Positions 11,505-23,593 are shown, counted from the stretch's first letter. The stretch: DNA of 64,000 nt from Arachis hypogaea (GCF_003086295.3 NC_092040.1:61607559-61671558), one strand, 5' to 3'. Notes: a model not told the origin generated them from the sequence alone. Numbers and translations are program-made.

Positions 11505-13014
11505 TGATGAGCGGATATTTTATACGCTTTTTGGCATCATTTTCATATAGTTTTCATTATGTTTTGTTAAAGTTTTATTTTATTTTCATAGGTTTTAGTG
11601 CAAAATTCATATTTTTGGATTCTACTTTGAGTTTGTGTGTTCTAAGATGATTTCAGGTATTTTCTAGCTGAAATTGAGGAGTTTTGGAAAAAGTCTGATT
11701 CAGAGACAGAGAAAAGCCTGCAGATGCTCTCACGATCTAACCTCCGTGCACTCGAGGGAGCATTTCTGGAGTTATAGAAGTCCAAATGGTGCACTATCAA
11801 CGGCTATCGAAAGCTAACATCCAGGGCTTTTCAGATATATATATAATAGTCCATACTTTGCTCTCGAAATGAAGGTCCAAAACTGGCGTTCAACGCCAGC
11901 ACTTTATCCTCTTCCTGGCGTTGGACGCCCAGAAAGGAGCAGCTGGCATCCAACATCCAAACAGGAGTCCCAAGCTGGCGTTCAACTCCCATAAAGGAGT
12001 ACCAACTCATGGCTTTACTTAAGCTCAACTCAAACACTCACCAAGTGGGTCTGGAAAGTGGATTTTCACACTACAAGACTAGCTTATCTTAATTCTGTAA
12101 TTCTTAGTTATCAAATTAGTATATATAAGAGGAGATCACTCTTGTTTAGGATCTTCTTCCTCCCCCATTGAAATATATTATTTCTTTGTAAGCTGAGTCA
12201 CTAACCTCCTAGGTTAAGGTTAGGAGCGCCATTAATTTTTATTGATTAATAATATCACTATTCTATTTCAATCTATGTTTGATTCCATTCTAAGATGTAT
12301 CTTAGTTCATCATCCTAAATGAATTGGGAGTGTAACTTGATCTTCATCACTATTTTACATGGGTTCTTGCGAGTCCTTGATGGGATAGATTGAACCACAA
12401 GCTTGATTATGCATCTCTTAGACTGCTAATCCACGACTTCTTTTGGGTACTTGGAGACATCAGTGCAGCCGAGGTACAGGGTGATTACGGCCTTTGTGGT
12501 ATAGGCTAGAATCGTTGGAGCATCATTCTCTGATTCAGAAGATCTGACCTTGTCTATGGCACTTTAAGTAAGATCACCAAGGGAATAGACTGTCAGAGCT
12601 TCATCCTCATTCAGATTAGATTACCGCTGACACGGCGTTTGACCTGAAGCAGAGGAGATTAATGACCACTGACCAAGCATTAGTCACTTACAGCCTGCCA
12701 TGGAATGAATCATCAAAAGTTGGAATAGATAGTGATAGAAGTTGATCCAGAAGGAGGAAGCATCTCTGAAGCCTCAACCATTCTCTCATAATTGATTTTA
12801 CACCAATTAAGTATTCTATCTTTATTCTGTTTTTATGCAATTTTCATGACAAACTATATTTTCTATCCACCTGACTAAGATCTGTAAGATAGCGCTTGCT
12901 CAAACCAACAATCTCTGTGGGATCGACCCTCACCCACCTGAGGTATTACTTCGATGACTCGGTGCACTTGCCGATCTATCTGTGCGAATATTGCGGAGTC
13001 AATTTCGTGCACCA
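11505..13014 (+). repeat. FIDEL-1 5' LTR
   Basis: It starts TGATGAGCGGATATTTTATA and ends ATTTCGTGCACCA, 1,510 bp. The palindromic words TGGCGTTCAACGCCA and relatives lie at about 11885-11990. The 3' quarter holds the family-wide CAACAATCTCTGTGGGATCG. Confidence 0.9.
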
Positions 13015-13020
13015 TGTTTT

Positions 13021-13038
13021 TGGCGCCATTGCCAGGGA
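13021..13038 (+). other. FIDEL-1 primer binding site
   Basis: TGGCGCCATTGCCAGGGA lies 6 bases after the LTR. It differs at two positions from the Athila-type primer site TGGCGCCGTTGCCGGGGA, which pairs with the 3' end of a tRNA (tRNA-Asp is the usual assignment for Athila, from memory). Confidence 0.85.
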
Positions 13039-14159
13039 TTGTTCGAGTTTGACAAACTACTGGATTATCTAATTGCTTAGATTAGGTACTTTTTACTATT
13101 TTGTTTCGTGTCTCTTGTTTTCTTTTTCAAAAACTTTTTCAAAATCCATCTTTCTTTGTCTTTTGTTTCAGTCTAGTGTCAGTTCTTAAGTTTGGTGTCT
13201 TTTGTCTATTCTTTATTTTCTTTAAATTTTTGAATTTGTTCTTGAGTGTTCTTCTTAGTATTCAAGTTATTCTTGTTTCTTTTCTTGTTTTGATCTTAAA
13301 ATTTTTAAGTTTGGTGTCTTTTGGTGTTTTTCTTTTTAATTTTCGAAAAAGCTAGTGTCCTTGATCTAAAAATTTTTAAGTTTGGTATTTTTTAGTTGTT
13401 TTTCTCTTTCTTCATTAATTCGAAAAAATAAAAAATATCTTTTCTATCTTTGTTCAAATTTTCGAAAATCTTATCACTTTTTTTTATCTTGATTTAAAAT
13501 TTTTTTAGTTTGGTGTTTTCTTGTTAGTAAAATCAAATTTCAAATCTTATCTTTTTAAATCTTTTCAAATATTTCCTTTTTATTTGATTCTTTCCTATCT
13601 TATCTTTCTTTTAAATTTTAAAATTCAAATCTTTTTAAAATTTTTTACTATCTTTTCAATTTTTTTTCAAATCTTTATCTTATCTTGTTTCATTTTCAAA
13701 ATCAAATCTTTTTTAAATCTTTTCACTTCTTATCTTATCTTGTTGACTTTTCCTTTCCAATTTTAAATTTCAAAATTTTTAAAGAATCAAATCTTTCTCA
13801 AATCTCCTATCTTATCTTATTTTCAAATCTCTCTTAATTAGTTACTTGTTTTATCTTATTTTAATTTTAAAAGTTTGATATCTCTTTAATACTCTCCTTT
13901 CTCTTTTCTCTTTTTCAAAACTTCCTAACTAATTCCTCTCTCTTCTATTTTTGAAAACTTCTTACCTCTTTCTCTTTCTTCTTTTTACGAAAATCACCTA
14001 TTTAATTTTCAAATCTTTTTAATCAATTAGTTATCTTAGTCTTTAATTTTCTTTTTCTTTTTAAATTTAATTAATAAATAAAAATAAAAATAAAAATATT
14101 TTAATTCTAGTTTTCCTTTTTACTTCTTAATATCCAAATTCTCCTGCCTTTCTTCACCA
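13039..14159 (+). other. FIDEL-1 T-rich leader
   Basis: This is an untranslated leader of about 1.1 kb, heavily T-rich, in which TTTAAGTTTGGTGTC-like words recur (about 13180, 13305, 13375, 13505). No stable coding frame exists; T-rich small frames here are compositional. Confidence 0.75.
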
Positions 14160-14280
14160 AGAACCCAAATGGGAATGAACAGTTCAGAAGAAGTTTGGGG
14201 TCCTATACGGCCCTCACTCCTGATTTCTATGGGAGAAGTATCAGTATACCACCCACTAGAGCAAGTAATTTTGAGCTAAA
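14160..14280 (+). pseudogene. FIDEL-1 gag, N-terminal fragment
   Basis: The frame containing NGNEQFRRSLGSY and ending in SNFEL matches the N-terminus of the FIDEL-2 gag starting at 16917. It stops at 14280, where the FIDEL-2 LTR begins. The last five bases CTAAA are the expected TSD. No start codon can be fixed in this frame. Confidence 0.7.
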
Positions 14281-15819
14281 TGATGAGCGGATATTTTATA
14301 CGCTTTTTGGGGGTAATTTCATGTAGTTTTTAGTATGTTTTAGTTAGTTTTTAGTATATTTTTATTAGTTTTTAGGCAAAATTCATATTTCTGGACTTTA
14401 CTATGAGTTTGTGTGTTTTTTTGTGATTTCAGGTATTTTCTGGCTGAAATTGAGGGAGCTGAGCAAAAATCTTATTCAGGCTGAAAAAGGACTGCTGATG
14501 CTGTTGGATTCTGACCTCCTTGCACTCGGAATAGATTTTTTGGAGCTACAGAAGTCCAATTGGCATGCTCGTAATTGGGTTGGAAAGTAGACATCCAGCG
14601 CTTTCCAGCAATATATAATAGTCTATACTTTTCTCGAAGATAAATGACATAAACTGGCATCTAACGCCAGTTCCATGTAGCATTCTGGCGTTGAACGCCA
14701 GAAACAGGTTGCAAGTTGGAGTTAAACGCCAGAAACACGTTGCAACCAGACCTTTAACTCCAGAAACAGACAAGGCACGTGAGAAGCTCAAGTCTCAGCC
14801 CCAGCACACACCAAGTGGGCCCCAGAAGTGGATTTCTGCACTATCTATCTTAGTTTACTCATTTTCTGTAAACCTAGGTTACTAGTTTAGTATTTAAACA
14901 ACTTTTAGAGACTTATTTTGTATCTCATGACATTTTTAGATCCGAACTTTGTACTCTTTGCGGCATGAGTCTCTAAACTCCCTTGTTGGGGGTGAGGAGC
15001 TCTGCAGCATCTCGATGAATTAATGCAATTATTTCTGTTTTCTATTCAAACATGCTTGTTTCTATCTAAGATATTCATTCGCACTTCAATATGAAGAAGG
15101 TGATGATCCGTGACACTCATCACCATTCTCAACCTATGAACACGTGCCTGACAACCACCTTCGTTTTACATTAGATTGAAGGAGTATCTCTTGGATTCCT
15201 TAATCAGAGTCTTCGTGGTATAAGCTAGAATCCATTGGCAGCATCCTTGAGAATCCGGAAAGTCTAAACCTTGTCTGTGGTATTTCGAGTAGGATTCAAG
15301 GATTGGATGACTCTGACGAGCTTCAAACTCGCGAGTGTTGGGCGTAGTGACAGATGCAAAAGGATCAATGGATCCTATTCCAGCATGAGTGAGAACTGAC
15401 AGATGATTAGCCGTGCAGTGACAGCGCACCTGGACCATTTTCACTGAGAGGACAGATGGTAGCCATTGTCAATGGTGATCCATCAACACACAGCTTGCCA
15501 TAGAAGGAACCTTGCGTGCGTGAAGAAGATGACAGTAGGAAAGCAGAGATTTAAAAGACAAAGCATCTCCAAAACTCCAATACATTTTCCATTACTGCGT
15601 AACAATTACTAGTTTCATGCTCTTTTACTTTTTACAATTGAAACTAAAGAACCCTATTGGTATCCTGACTAAGAATAATAAGATAACCATAGCTTGCTTC
15701 AAGCCAACAATCTCCGTGGGATCGACCCTTACTCACGTAAGGTATTACTTGGACGACCCAGTGCACTTGCTGGCTAGTTGTTCGGAATTACATAGTGTGA
15801 GTGTAATTTTCGTGCACCA
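14281..15819 (+). repeat. FIDEL-2 5' LTR
   Basis: It starts TGATGAGCGGATATTTTATA and ends TTTCGTGCACCA, 1,539 bp. CTGGCGTTGAACGCCAG and two variants lie at 14655-14775. The CAACAATCTCCGTGGGATCG block lies near 15702. Confidence 0.93.
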
Positions 15820-15825
15820 AGTTTT

Positions 15826-15843
15826 TGGTGCCGTTGCCGGGGA
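15826..15843 (+). other. FIDEL-2 primer binding site
   Basis: TGGTGCCGTTGCCGGGGA follows the LTR by 6 bases and differs by one base from the Athila consensus. Confidence 0.88.
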
Positions 15844-16916
15844 TTGTTTGAGTTTGAACAACTGACGGTGAATCTTGTTGCTTAGATTAGGAAAATTTTA
15901 TCTTTTGGGTCAGAGTCTTTTATTTTCTTTTCAAAAATTTTTTCAAAAATATTATTTTTCTTTATTAATTTTTAGTTTTTATGTGAGTTTAGTGTCAGGT
16001 TTTAAGTTTGGTGTCAATTGCATGCTTTTCTTTGTCTTTCAATTTTCGAATTGCATGTTCTTTGTTCATCTTTGACCTTCAAGTTGTTCTTGTCTATTTT
16101 CCTTGTTTGATCTTTAGTTTGTCTTGTTTTATGTCTTTTCTTGTTTTTCTTGTGCTTTTTCAAAATATCAGTTTTCAAAAAAAAATTATTTATTAAAAAT
16201 ACTTCTTTAAAACACGTTACATTTATAGCTCAATTGGCTAGAGCCTTGTGTTTGTGTTCTTGGTAATTGGGCATCTTCCTTTTAAAACTTTTTCAAAAAT
16301 AATTTTTCTTTGATTAAATCTTGTGCCAAACTTTAAGTTTGGTGTTCTCTTGTTAATTTTTCTTTAGTTTTCAAAAATTTTATTTTGGTTTTCAAAAAAA
16401 TTTTAAGTTTGGTGTTCTTTCTTTTGTTCTTGTTGTTGTTGTGAGTCTTCAAGGTGTTCTTGAATCTTCTTTGTGTTTTGATCTTAAAATTTTTAAGTTT
16501 GGTGTGCCTTGGTGTTTTCCCTCCAAAATTTTCGAAAACAAGGAGTATTGGATTTAAAAATTTTAAGTCTTGTGTCTTTTGTGTGTTTTTCTCTTTCATA
16601 ATAAAATTCAAAAATCAAAAAAATATATTTTCTAACTATTTTTAAGCAATTATTTCAATTTTTTTATAAAAATTCAGATTTCAATTTCAAAATTTTTCAA
16701 ATCTTATCCTTTTAAGATTTTTAAAATCATATCTTTTTCAAAAATATCCTAACTACTTTCTCTCTCCTCACTTTTTCGAAAATCTTCATAAAATATTTTC
16801 AAATTTTTTTATTTTTATTTTTATTCTAGTTTTTATTTTATTTTATTTTATTATTTCGAAAATTTTTTTATAATAAAATAAATAAAATAAATCCACGTCA
16901 TCTCCCTTTCTCCATC
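15844..16916 (+). other. FIDEL-2 T-rich leader with a tRNA D-arm-like word
   Basis: This is an untranslated, T-rich leader with recurring TTTAAGTTTGGTGT words (about 16000, 16330, 16400, 16490). At 16226-16244 TAGCTCAATTGGCTAGAGC matches the polymerase III A-box/D-arm consensus. No B-box follows. No coding is seen. Confidence 0.7.
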
Positions 16917-18393
16917 ATGGACCTAAGTGGAAATGAACAGTCCAGAAGGACTCTGGGGTCATATGCTAACCCCACTACTGCTTCATATGGGAGTAGTATC
17001 TGTGTACCCTCAATCGGAGTTAGTAGTTTTGAGTTGAATCCTCAGCTCATTATCATGGTGCAGCAAAGTTGCCAGTATTCTGGTCTTCCACAGGAAGAAC
17101 CTACAGAGTTTCTGGCACAGTTTTTACAAATTGCTGACAAAGTAGATGATAAGGAAGTAGATCAGGATGTCTACAGATTATTACTGTTTCCATTTGCTGT
17201 AAAAGACCAAGCTAAGAGGTGGTTAAATAACCAACCTAAGGCTAGCATAAGGACATGGAAATAGCTGTCAGAAAAATTTCTGAATCAATATTTCTCTCCA
17301 AAACGGATGACACAGCTAAGGCTGAACATCCAAGGCTTTAAACAAGGAGATAATGAATCCCGTTTTGATGCCTGGGAGAGATACAGAGAGATGCTAAGAA
17401 AATGTCCCTCGGAAATGTTTTCAGAGTGGGTGCAGTTAGACATCTTCTATTATGGCCTTACAGAGAAAGCTCAAATGTCTTTGGACCACTCAGCTGGTGG
17501 ATCTATACACATGAGAAAGACAACTAAAGAAACTCAAGAGCTCATTGATACAGTTGCCAGGAATCAGCATCTGTACCTAAGTAGTGAACCTTCCATGAAA
17601 GAAGAGGCTAAAACAGTAACTGCTGAACTCAGTCCTGCAGAACAATTTACTGAATTCAATCAGCAATTAGATTTTCTAACAAAACAGCTAGCCGAATTCA
17701 AGGAGATACTACAAGACACAAGAATGGCTAATATGAACATGGAAGTATAGTTGAAGCAAACATAACAGCAGTTATCAAAACAAATAACAGAAGAGTGCCA
17801 AGCAGTTCAATTAAGAAGTGGGAAGACATTAAATACCTCACTTCAAGGCAGCAAGAAGCCAAGAAATAAACAAGCTGCTACCCAAAATCTCTCTGAAGAC
17901 AGTAAGAGCCCAGAGAGGAACAATTCTGGTGTTCAAACGCCAGAAAAAGGTGAAGGGCTGGCGTTAAACGCCCAACTCATGCTCAGTTATGGCGTTCAAA
18001 TGCCACAAACAGGCAAGGAAGTGGCGTTAAACGCCCAAAGGAAGCTTAGTTCTGGCGTTCAAACGCCAGAAACAGGTAAGAAATTTGCGTCCAACACCAA
18101 TCCAGCTTCCAACCCTGGCATTCAAACGCCAGTGGGGGATCAGACACATACAAGTGCTGATAGCAACCCCTCTAAGAAGGCTTTCCTAACCACCTCTGTA
18201 GGAAATAAACCTACAGTAACTAAGGTTGAGGAATACAAAGCCAAGATGCCTTATCCTCAGAAGCTCCACTTTGCAGACTATTTCAGGACTCTTGAAATAA
18301 AGATTTCATTTGCAGAGGCACTTGAGCAAATACCCTCTTACGCTAAGTTCATGAAGGAGATCTTAAGTTATAAGAAGGATTGGAGAGAAACTG
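16917..18393 (+). pseudogene. FIDEL-2 gag (first part of the gag-pol frame)
   Basis: One frame runs from ATG 16917 to the CACTA insertion and has only three in-frame stops (TAG 17262, TAG 17748, TAA 17763). The Retrotrans_gag region spans about codons 40-200, with LFPFAVKDQAKRWLN and a YFSPKRMTQLR segment typical of Athila capsids. Later a repeated stretch (17919-18137) encodes alternating GVQTPETG- and LALNAQ-like peptides from DNA palindromes. The end matches the conserved ALEQIPSYAKFMKEIL block just before protease. The role in an active copy is the virus-like particle shell. The stops fit C-to-T decay of CAG/CAA codons. Confidence 0.9.
17919..18137 (+). repeat. In-frame palindrome repeats within gag
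   Basis: Words such as CTGGCGTTCAAACGCCAG, GGCGTTAAACGCCC and TGGCGTTCAAATGCCA recur about every 35-40 bases while staying in the gag frame. The same near-palindrome is found in the LTRs and in the pol-ORF2 spacer of this family. Confidence 0.85.
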
Positions 18394-18425
18394 CACTACA
18401 AGAAAAATACCCATTCAGCTACACC
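18394..18425 (+). repeat. CACTA left TIR
   Basis: CACTACAAGAAAA opens the element and pairs with the right end at 59409-59440. Imperfect identity extends to about 32 bases (shared CATTCAG and TACAC words). Confidence 0.93.
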
Positions 18426-18680
18426 TTTTTTAAACTACATTTGAAAAGGTAGCCTATTCTATGAATAGGCTACGCTTTTCTCCGTATTGCCTTTTTATAA
18501 GAGAAAAGAATACACAATTATGGCATCATTTAAAAAGTGTAACCTTAGGTATTATAGAAATCACTTATAAAGCGTAGCTGTAGATTGATACCTATAGATT
18601 CACTTTTCGTATCAAAAGGAACGCTTCTAGAGGGTAGCCTATTTATTAAGTTTTGGGTGCATTTTAAAAGTGATGCCTAA
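18426..18680. repeat. CACTA left subterminal repeats
   Basis: Short copies of GCGTAGC/GTAGCC words occur in both orientations. They include a perfect 11-bp stem GTAGCCTATTC / GAATAGGCTAC with a 3-base loop (18449-18473). In En/Spm elements such subterminal motifs are binding sites for the TNPA protein; that role here is inferred from family knowledge. Confidence 0.75.
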
Positions 18681-19448
18681 TGTATCTAGAACTAAAAACT
18701 TAACACTTGTAAATTTTTTCCCTCTTAACACTTGTAAATTTTTTGCCTCTTAACTTTTTATCCAGCTCACACTTAGTGAAAATTTTCCCTCAAAGAGAAG
18801 AAAACCATTTCACCTTTCACAAAGAAAAACCCTCAGCTCAAACTCAGCTCACAAAGAAAACCATTTCACCCTTTTAGAAGAAAACCCTCATCGCATCACC
18901 CTCAGCTCGTCATCGATCACCCTCAGCTCGCTCGTCATCACCCTCAGAAAACCCTCCTGCATCGCGAATTGAAGCTAACCATTGACCCCCACTCACCACT
19001 CACCGCCACACACCACTCACCACTAACCACTGACTGTCGCTCGAAGCTAAGTCGCCCTCTTGCACTGATCGTAGCGCGCCACCCAGACCGTTCATCTTCC
19101 TTCGTAGTCTTTGCTCTCACCATCACTGGTCACCATCATCGTATCTGCACTCACTGTCGCTGCTCAACCAAGTTGTCTCTGCTCTTACCGTTGCATCTCA
19201 CCCTTGTTGTCTCTGTGCCGACCGTTGCCACGCGCCTAGCATCATCTTTCTCTCTGCTCACCATCATCGAGAAGGTGTGTATAGATTTTCATTTGGTTCT
19301 GAAATTGGAGGTTTAGGGTTTCGATTTAGGGTTTTTAATTTGGGGGTTTGGTACACTAAGTGCCTATTATCAGTGAAATCTGAAGTTTGGTTTAGTTCAA
19401 GTGATTCAGTTGTTGTTTATTGAAATCTGAATTGAGTAGAAGACCATC
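18681..19448 (+). other. CACTA 5' flank, likely promoter and untranslated leader
   Basis: The sequence is rich in CACCCTCAGCTC-type words and moves from short AT-rich text to C-rich text (18780-19290). An open frame at 18969-19316 is low-complexity (Ser, Thr, His, Leu) with no domain and is not called as a gene. A leader or first exon for the downstream transposase genes is the natural role, inferred from position. Confidence 0.45.
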
Positions 19449-22400
19449 TGGTGGACGAAATTGTGATCATCAACAATGGCTCCAAAGGCTTGGTGCTCTC
19501 AAACGTGAATCACACTTTGTCACAACTCCGCACAACTAACTAGCAAGTGCACTGGGTCGTCCAAGTAATACCTTATGTGAGTAAGGGTCGATCCCACAGA
19601 GATTGTTGGTATGAAGCAAGCTATGGTCATCTTGTAAATCCCAGTCAGGCGAATTTAACTGGATTAAGAGATTATTGGTTTAAATAAAGATAATAAAATA
19701 AACAGAAAATAAAGATAAAGTTACTCATGTAATTCAATGGTGGGAATTTCAGATAGGTGTATGGAGGTGCTGTGTTCCTTCTGAATCTCTGCTTTTCTAC
19801 TTCTTCCTTCTAGTTTTTTCATCACTCCTTTCTATGGCAAGCTGTATGTAGGGCATCACCGTTGTCAATGGCTACATCCCATCCTCTCAGTGAAAATGGT
19901 CCAAATGCTCTGTCACAGTATGGCTAATCATCTGTCGGTTCTCAATCAGGTTGGAATAGAATCCAGTGATTCTTTTGCGTCTGTCACTAACGCCCAGCCT
20001 TCAGGAGTTTGAAGCTCATCACAGTCATTCAATCCCGGAATCCTACTCGGAATACCACAGACAAGGTTAGACTTTCCGGATTCCCATGAATGCCACCATC
20101 AATTCTAGCTTATACCACGAAGATTCTGATCAAGGAATCCAAGAGATATGCGCCCGGTCTAAGGTAGAACGGAAGTGATTGTCAGTCACACACGTTCATA
20201 GGTGAGAATGATGATGAGTGTGGATCATCACATTCATCAAGTTGAAGTGCAACGAATATCTTAGAACAGGAATAAATCGAATTGGATAGAAAATAGTAGT
20301 AATTGCATTAAAACTTGAGGTACAGCAGAGCTCCACACCCTTAATCTATGGTGTGCAGAAACTCCACCATTGAAAATACATAAGTGAAAGGTCCAGGCAT
20401 GGCTGGTGCACGAAATTGTGATCACTACTTTTCATAAATCAATTAATCCCCGGTGATGAACCCAAAAACTTGGTGTTCAATACCATGGCATAAACACAAC
20501 TTCACACAACTAACCAGCAAGTGTACTGGGTCGTCCAAGTAATAAACCTTACGCGAGTAAGGGTCGATCCCACAGAGATTGTTGGTATGAAGCAAGCTAT
20601 GGTCACCTTGTAAATCTTAGTCAGGCAAACTCAAATGGATATGGGTGATATACGAATAAAACATAAAGATAAAGATAGAGATACTTATGTAGTTCATTGG
20701 TGGGAATTTCAGATAAGCGTATGAAGATGCTTGGTCCCTTCCGTCTCTCTGCTTTCCTACTGTCTTCATCCAATCCTTCTTACTCCTTTCCATGGCAAGC
20801 TTATACAAGGGTTTCACCGTTGTCAGTGGCTACCTCCCATCCTCTCAGTGGAAATGTTCAACGCACCCTGTCACGGCACGGCTATCCATCTGTCGGTTCT
20901 CAATCAGGCCGGAATAGAATCCAGTGATTCTTTTGCGTCTGTCACTAACGCCCCGCCCTCAGGAGTTTGAAGCTCGTCACAGTCATTCAATCATTGAATC
21001 CTACTCAGAATACCATAGACAAGGTTAGACCTTCCGGATTCTCTTGAATGCCGCCATCAGTTCTAGCCTATACCACGAAGACTCTGATCTCACGGAATGG
21101 CTGGCTCGGTTGTCAGGCGAGCGCTCGGTTGTCAGGCGATCAACCATGCGTCGTGTATCAGGAATCCAAGAGATATCCACCCAATCTAAGGTAGAACGGA
21201 GGTGGTTGTCAGGCACACGTTCATAGGGGAGAATGATGATGAGTGTCACGGATCATCACATTCATCAAGTTGAAGAACAAGTGATATCTTAGAACAAGAA
21301 CAAGCGGAATTGAATAGAAGAACAATAGTAATTGCATTAATACTCGAGGTACAGCAGAGCTCCACACCTTAATCTATGGTGTGTAGAAACTCCACCGTTA
21401 AAAATACATAAGAACAAGGTCTAGGCATGGCCGAATGGCCAGCCTCCCAATGATCTAAGATAGCATCAGAACAAAGATAACTACCCAGATATCTCAATAC
21501 AATAGTAAAGGTCCTACTTATAGAGAACTAGTAGCCTAGGGTTTACAGAGATGAGTAAATGACATAAAAATCCACTTCCGGGCCCACTTGGTGTGTGCTT
21601 GGGCTGAGCATTGAAGCATTTTCGTGTAGAGACTCTTCTTGGAGTTAAACGCCAGCTTTTATGCCAGTTTGGGCGTTTAACTCCCATCCTTGTGCCAGTT
21701 CCGGCGTTTAACGCTGGGAATTCTGAGGGTGACTTTGAACGCCGGTTTGGGCCATCAAATCTTGGGCAAAGTATGGACTATCATATATTGCTGGAAAGCC
21801 CAGAATGTCTAATTTCCAACGCCGTTGAGAGCGCGCCAATTAGGCTTCTGTAGCTCCAGAAAATCCACTTCGAGTGCAGGGAGCTCAGAATCCAACAGCA
21901 TCTGCAGTCCTTTTCAGTCTCTGAATCAGATTTTTGCTCAGGACCCTCAATTTCAGCCAGAAAATACCTGAAATTACAGAAAAACACACAAACTCATAGT
22001 AAAGTCCAGAAAAGTGAATTTTAACTAAAAACTAATAAAAATATACTAAAAATTAACTAGATCATACTAAAAACATACTAAAAACAATGCCAAAAAGCGT
22101 ACAAATTATCCGCTCATCAATGGCCAAATGGCCAGCCCCAAGATCTAAGAACTAAACGTCCCCAGATTGAATAATACAATCCCAGATTTATAATAAACTA
22201 GTAAAAAGTCCTATTTATACTAAACTAGCTACTAGGGTTTACAGAGGTAAGTAATTGATGCACAAATTCACTTCCGGGGCCCACTTGGTGTGTGCTTGGG
22301 CTGAGCTTGATCTATCCACGAGCTGAGGCTTCTCTTGGAGTTAAACGTCAAGTTGTAACGTGTTTTGGGCGTTCAACTCTGGTTCGTGACGTGTTTCTGG

Positions 22401-22817
22401 CGTTTGACTCCATAATGCAGCATAGAACTGGCGTTGAGCGCCAGTTTACGTCGTCAAATCTCGAATAAAGTATGAACTATTATATTGTTGGAAAGCTCTG
22501 GATGTCTACTTTCCAACGCGATTGAGAGCGCGCCATTTTGAGTTCTGTAGCTCCAGAAAATTCATTTCGAGTGCAGGGAGGTCAGATTCCAACAACATCA
22601 GCAGTCCTTTGTCAGCCTTCTTATCAGAGTTTTGCTCAGGTCCCTCAATTTCAGCCAGAAAATACCTGAAATCACAGAAAAACACACAAACTTATAGTAA
22701 AGTCCAGAAATGTGAATTTAACATAAAAACTAATGAAAACATCCCTAAAAGTAACTAGATCATACTAAAAACTACCTAAAAACAATGCCAAAAAGCATAT
22801 AAATTATCCGCTCATCA
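19449..22817 (-). mobile_element. FIDEL-like solo LTR A, TSD CCATC
   Basis: The plus-strand left end TGGTGGACGAAATTG and right end TTATCCGCTCATCA mark a minus-strand FIDEL-like LTR. The TSD CCATC lies at 19444-19448 and 22818-22822. Leaving out the nested LTR B it measures about 1.65 kb. Palindromes TGGCGTTGAGCGCCA and relatives lie near 22340-22460. Confidence 0.93.
20404..22119 (-). mobile_element. FIDEL-like solo LTR B nested in solo LTR A, TSD ATGGC
   Basis: It starts TGGTGCACGAAATTG and ends CCGCTCATCA on the plus strand, 1,716 bp, so the LTR reads on the minus strand. An exact 5-bp TSD ATGGC lies at 20399-20403 and 22120-22124, and LTR A text is continuous across it. Relative to its neighbours it has about 68 extra bases at 21094-21161 containing a doubled GCTCGGTTGTCAGGCGA. 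Confidence 0.94.
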
Positions 22818-22822
22818 CCATC

Positions 22823-23588
22823 ACATGGAACTAATTGGTTATGATTCTTTATTGCTTCCTTAATTGCCTCCGATAAGACAAGAAAATCGAGATTCCTTAA
22901 TATATTTCTGTCACGAATAATTCTATGAATCAAGGTTTCTTCTGTATAGAAAAAATTATTGAATAGTTCTTCTGCATAGAAATTAAAAGTAGTATATGGT
23001 TCTTTAATTAGAGGTCACAAGAGAGCAAAGTATATGGTTCTACTTGTATATGCATAGAGAAAAAGGGCTGAAATAGTTGATAGACAAAGATAGTGTGGTG
23101 CACAAGAAGGTGAAATAGATGAAGGATATGGCTGGAAAAGCTGTCCTTAATGGTGCTCTTCTTTGAATTCTGTTGAAGAACTAATTGAGGATATCGTAGG
23201 TAGCAATTTATAACTATTCTGTTGTGTTTCATGAATATTGTTTTCCTTTCTTAGAATCAATGAATACATTAGTGTGATAGAGAATTTTCTGACTAATATG
23301 ATATAAGCTAGAAATTAAATTATTGTAGTTGGTCTATCAATTTTTCTTGAACTGTTGCCAGATCTTTCTATTCCCATATGCTCTATTTTAATGTTGACTA
23401 AACCTCTATGATAGTGATGCTATTAGCATTAGCACTAAGTCATACTTATTATCATTAGTGGAAAATTACAAATTATAAATTTTTCATCTTCGAGACCTAC
23501 TTCCTTATATATACGCCTGCTGAATATAATGGTGTTATCAAGTTTAAAAGCATTCAAACTACATTAAACAGTTGAAAGAAAGATCAAA
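22823..23588 (+). other. CACTA internal non-coding sequence
   Basis: This AT-rich segment lies between solo LTR A and the Tat-1 element. No domain or good open frame is seen. It probably belongs to a 5' intron or leader of the CACTA genes. Confidence 0.5.
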
Positions 23589-23593
23589 GAAAC

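Larger units (their letters stand above)
11505..14280 (+). mobile_element. FIDEL-1: 5' part of an Athila-type Ty3 element
   Basis: The order is 5' LTR, primer site, leader and the first codons of gag, then an abrupt join at 14280 to the LTR of a second element. It is inserted in the Harbinger transposase right after the bases TTGAC (11500-11504), the expected TSD. The missing gag-pol and 3' LTR should lie beyond the right end of the window, because FIDEL-2, which interrupts it, is still incomplete at base 64000. Confidence 0.85.

Noticed and set aside
13101..13766. T-rich open frames in the FIDEL leaders as membrane proteins
   Set aside because: The Phe/Leu/Ser frames come from poly-T composition, are not shared between the two leaders in frame, and lie between primer site and gag.
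18969..19316. 115-codon open frame near the left CACTA end as a gene
   Set aside because: Low-complexity Ser/Thr/His/Leu text with no domain, and an overlapping frame is open on the other strand. It is better read as leader sequence.
19449..22817. A complete FIDEL-like element with two LTRs (A and B)
   Set aside because: B has its own TSD ATGGC and interrupts A, whose text continues on both sides. The parts are one solo LTR within another, not a pair around an internal region.
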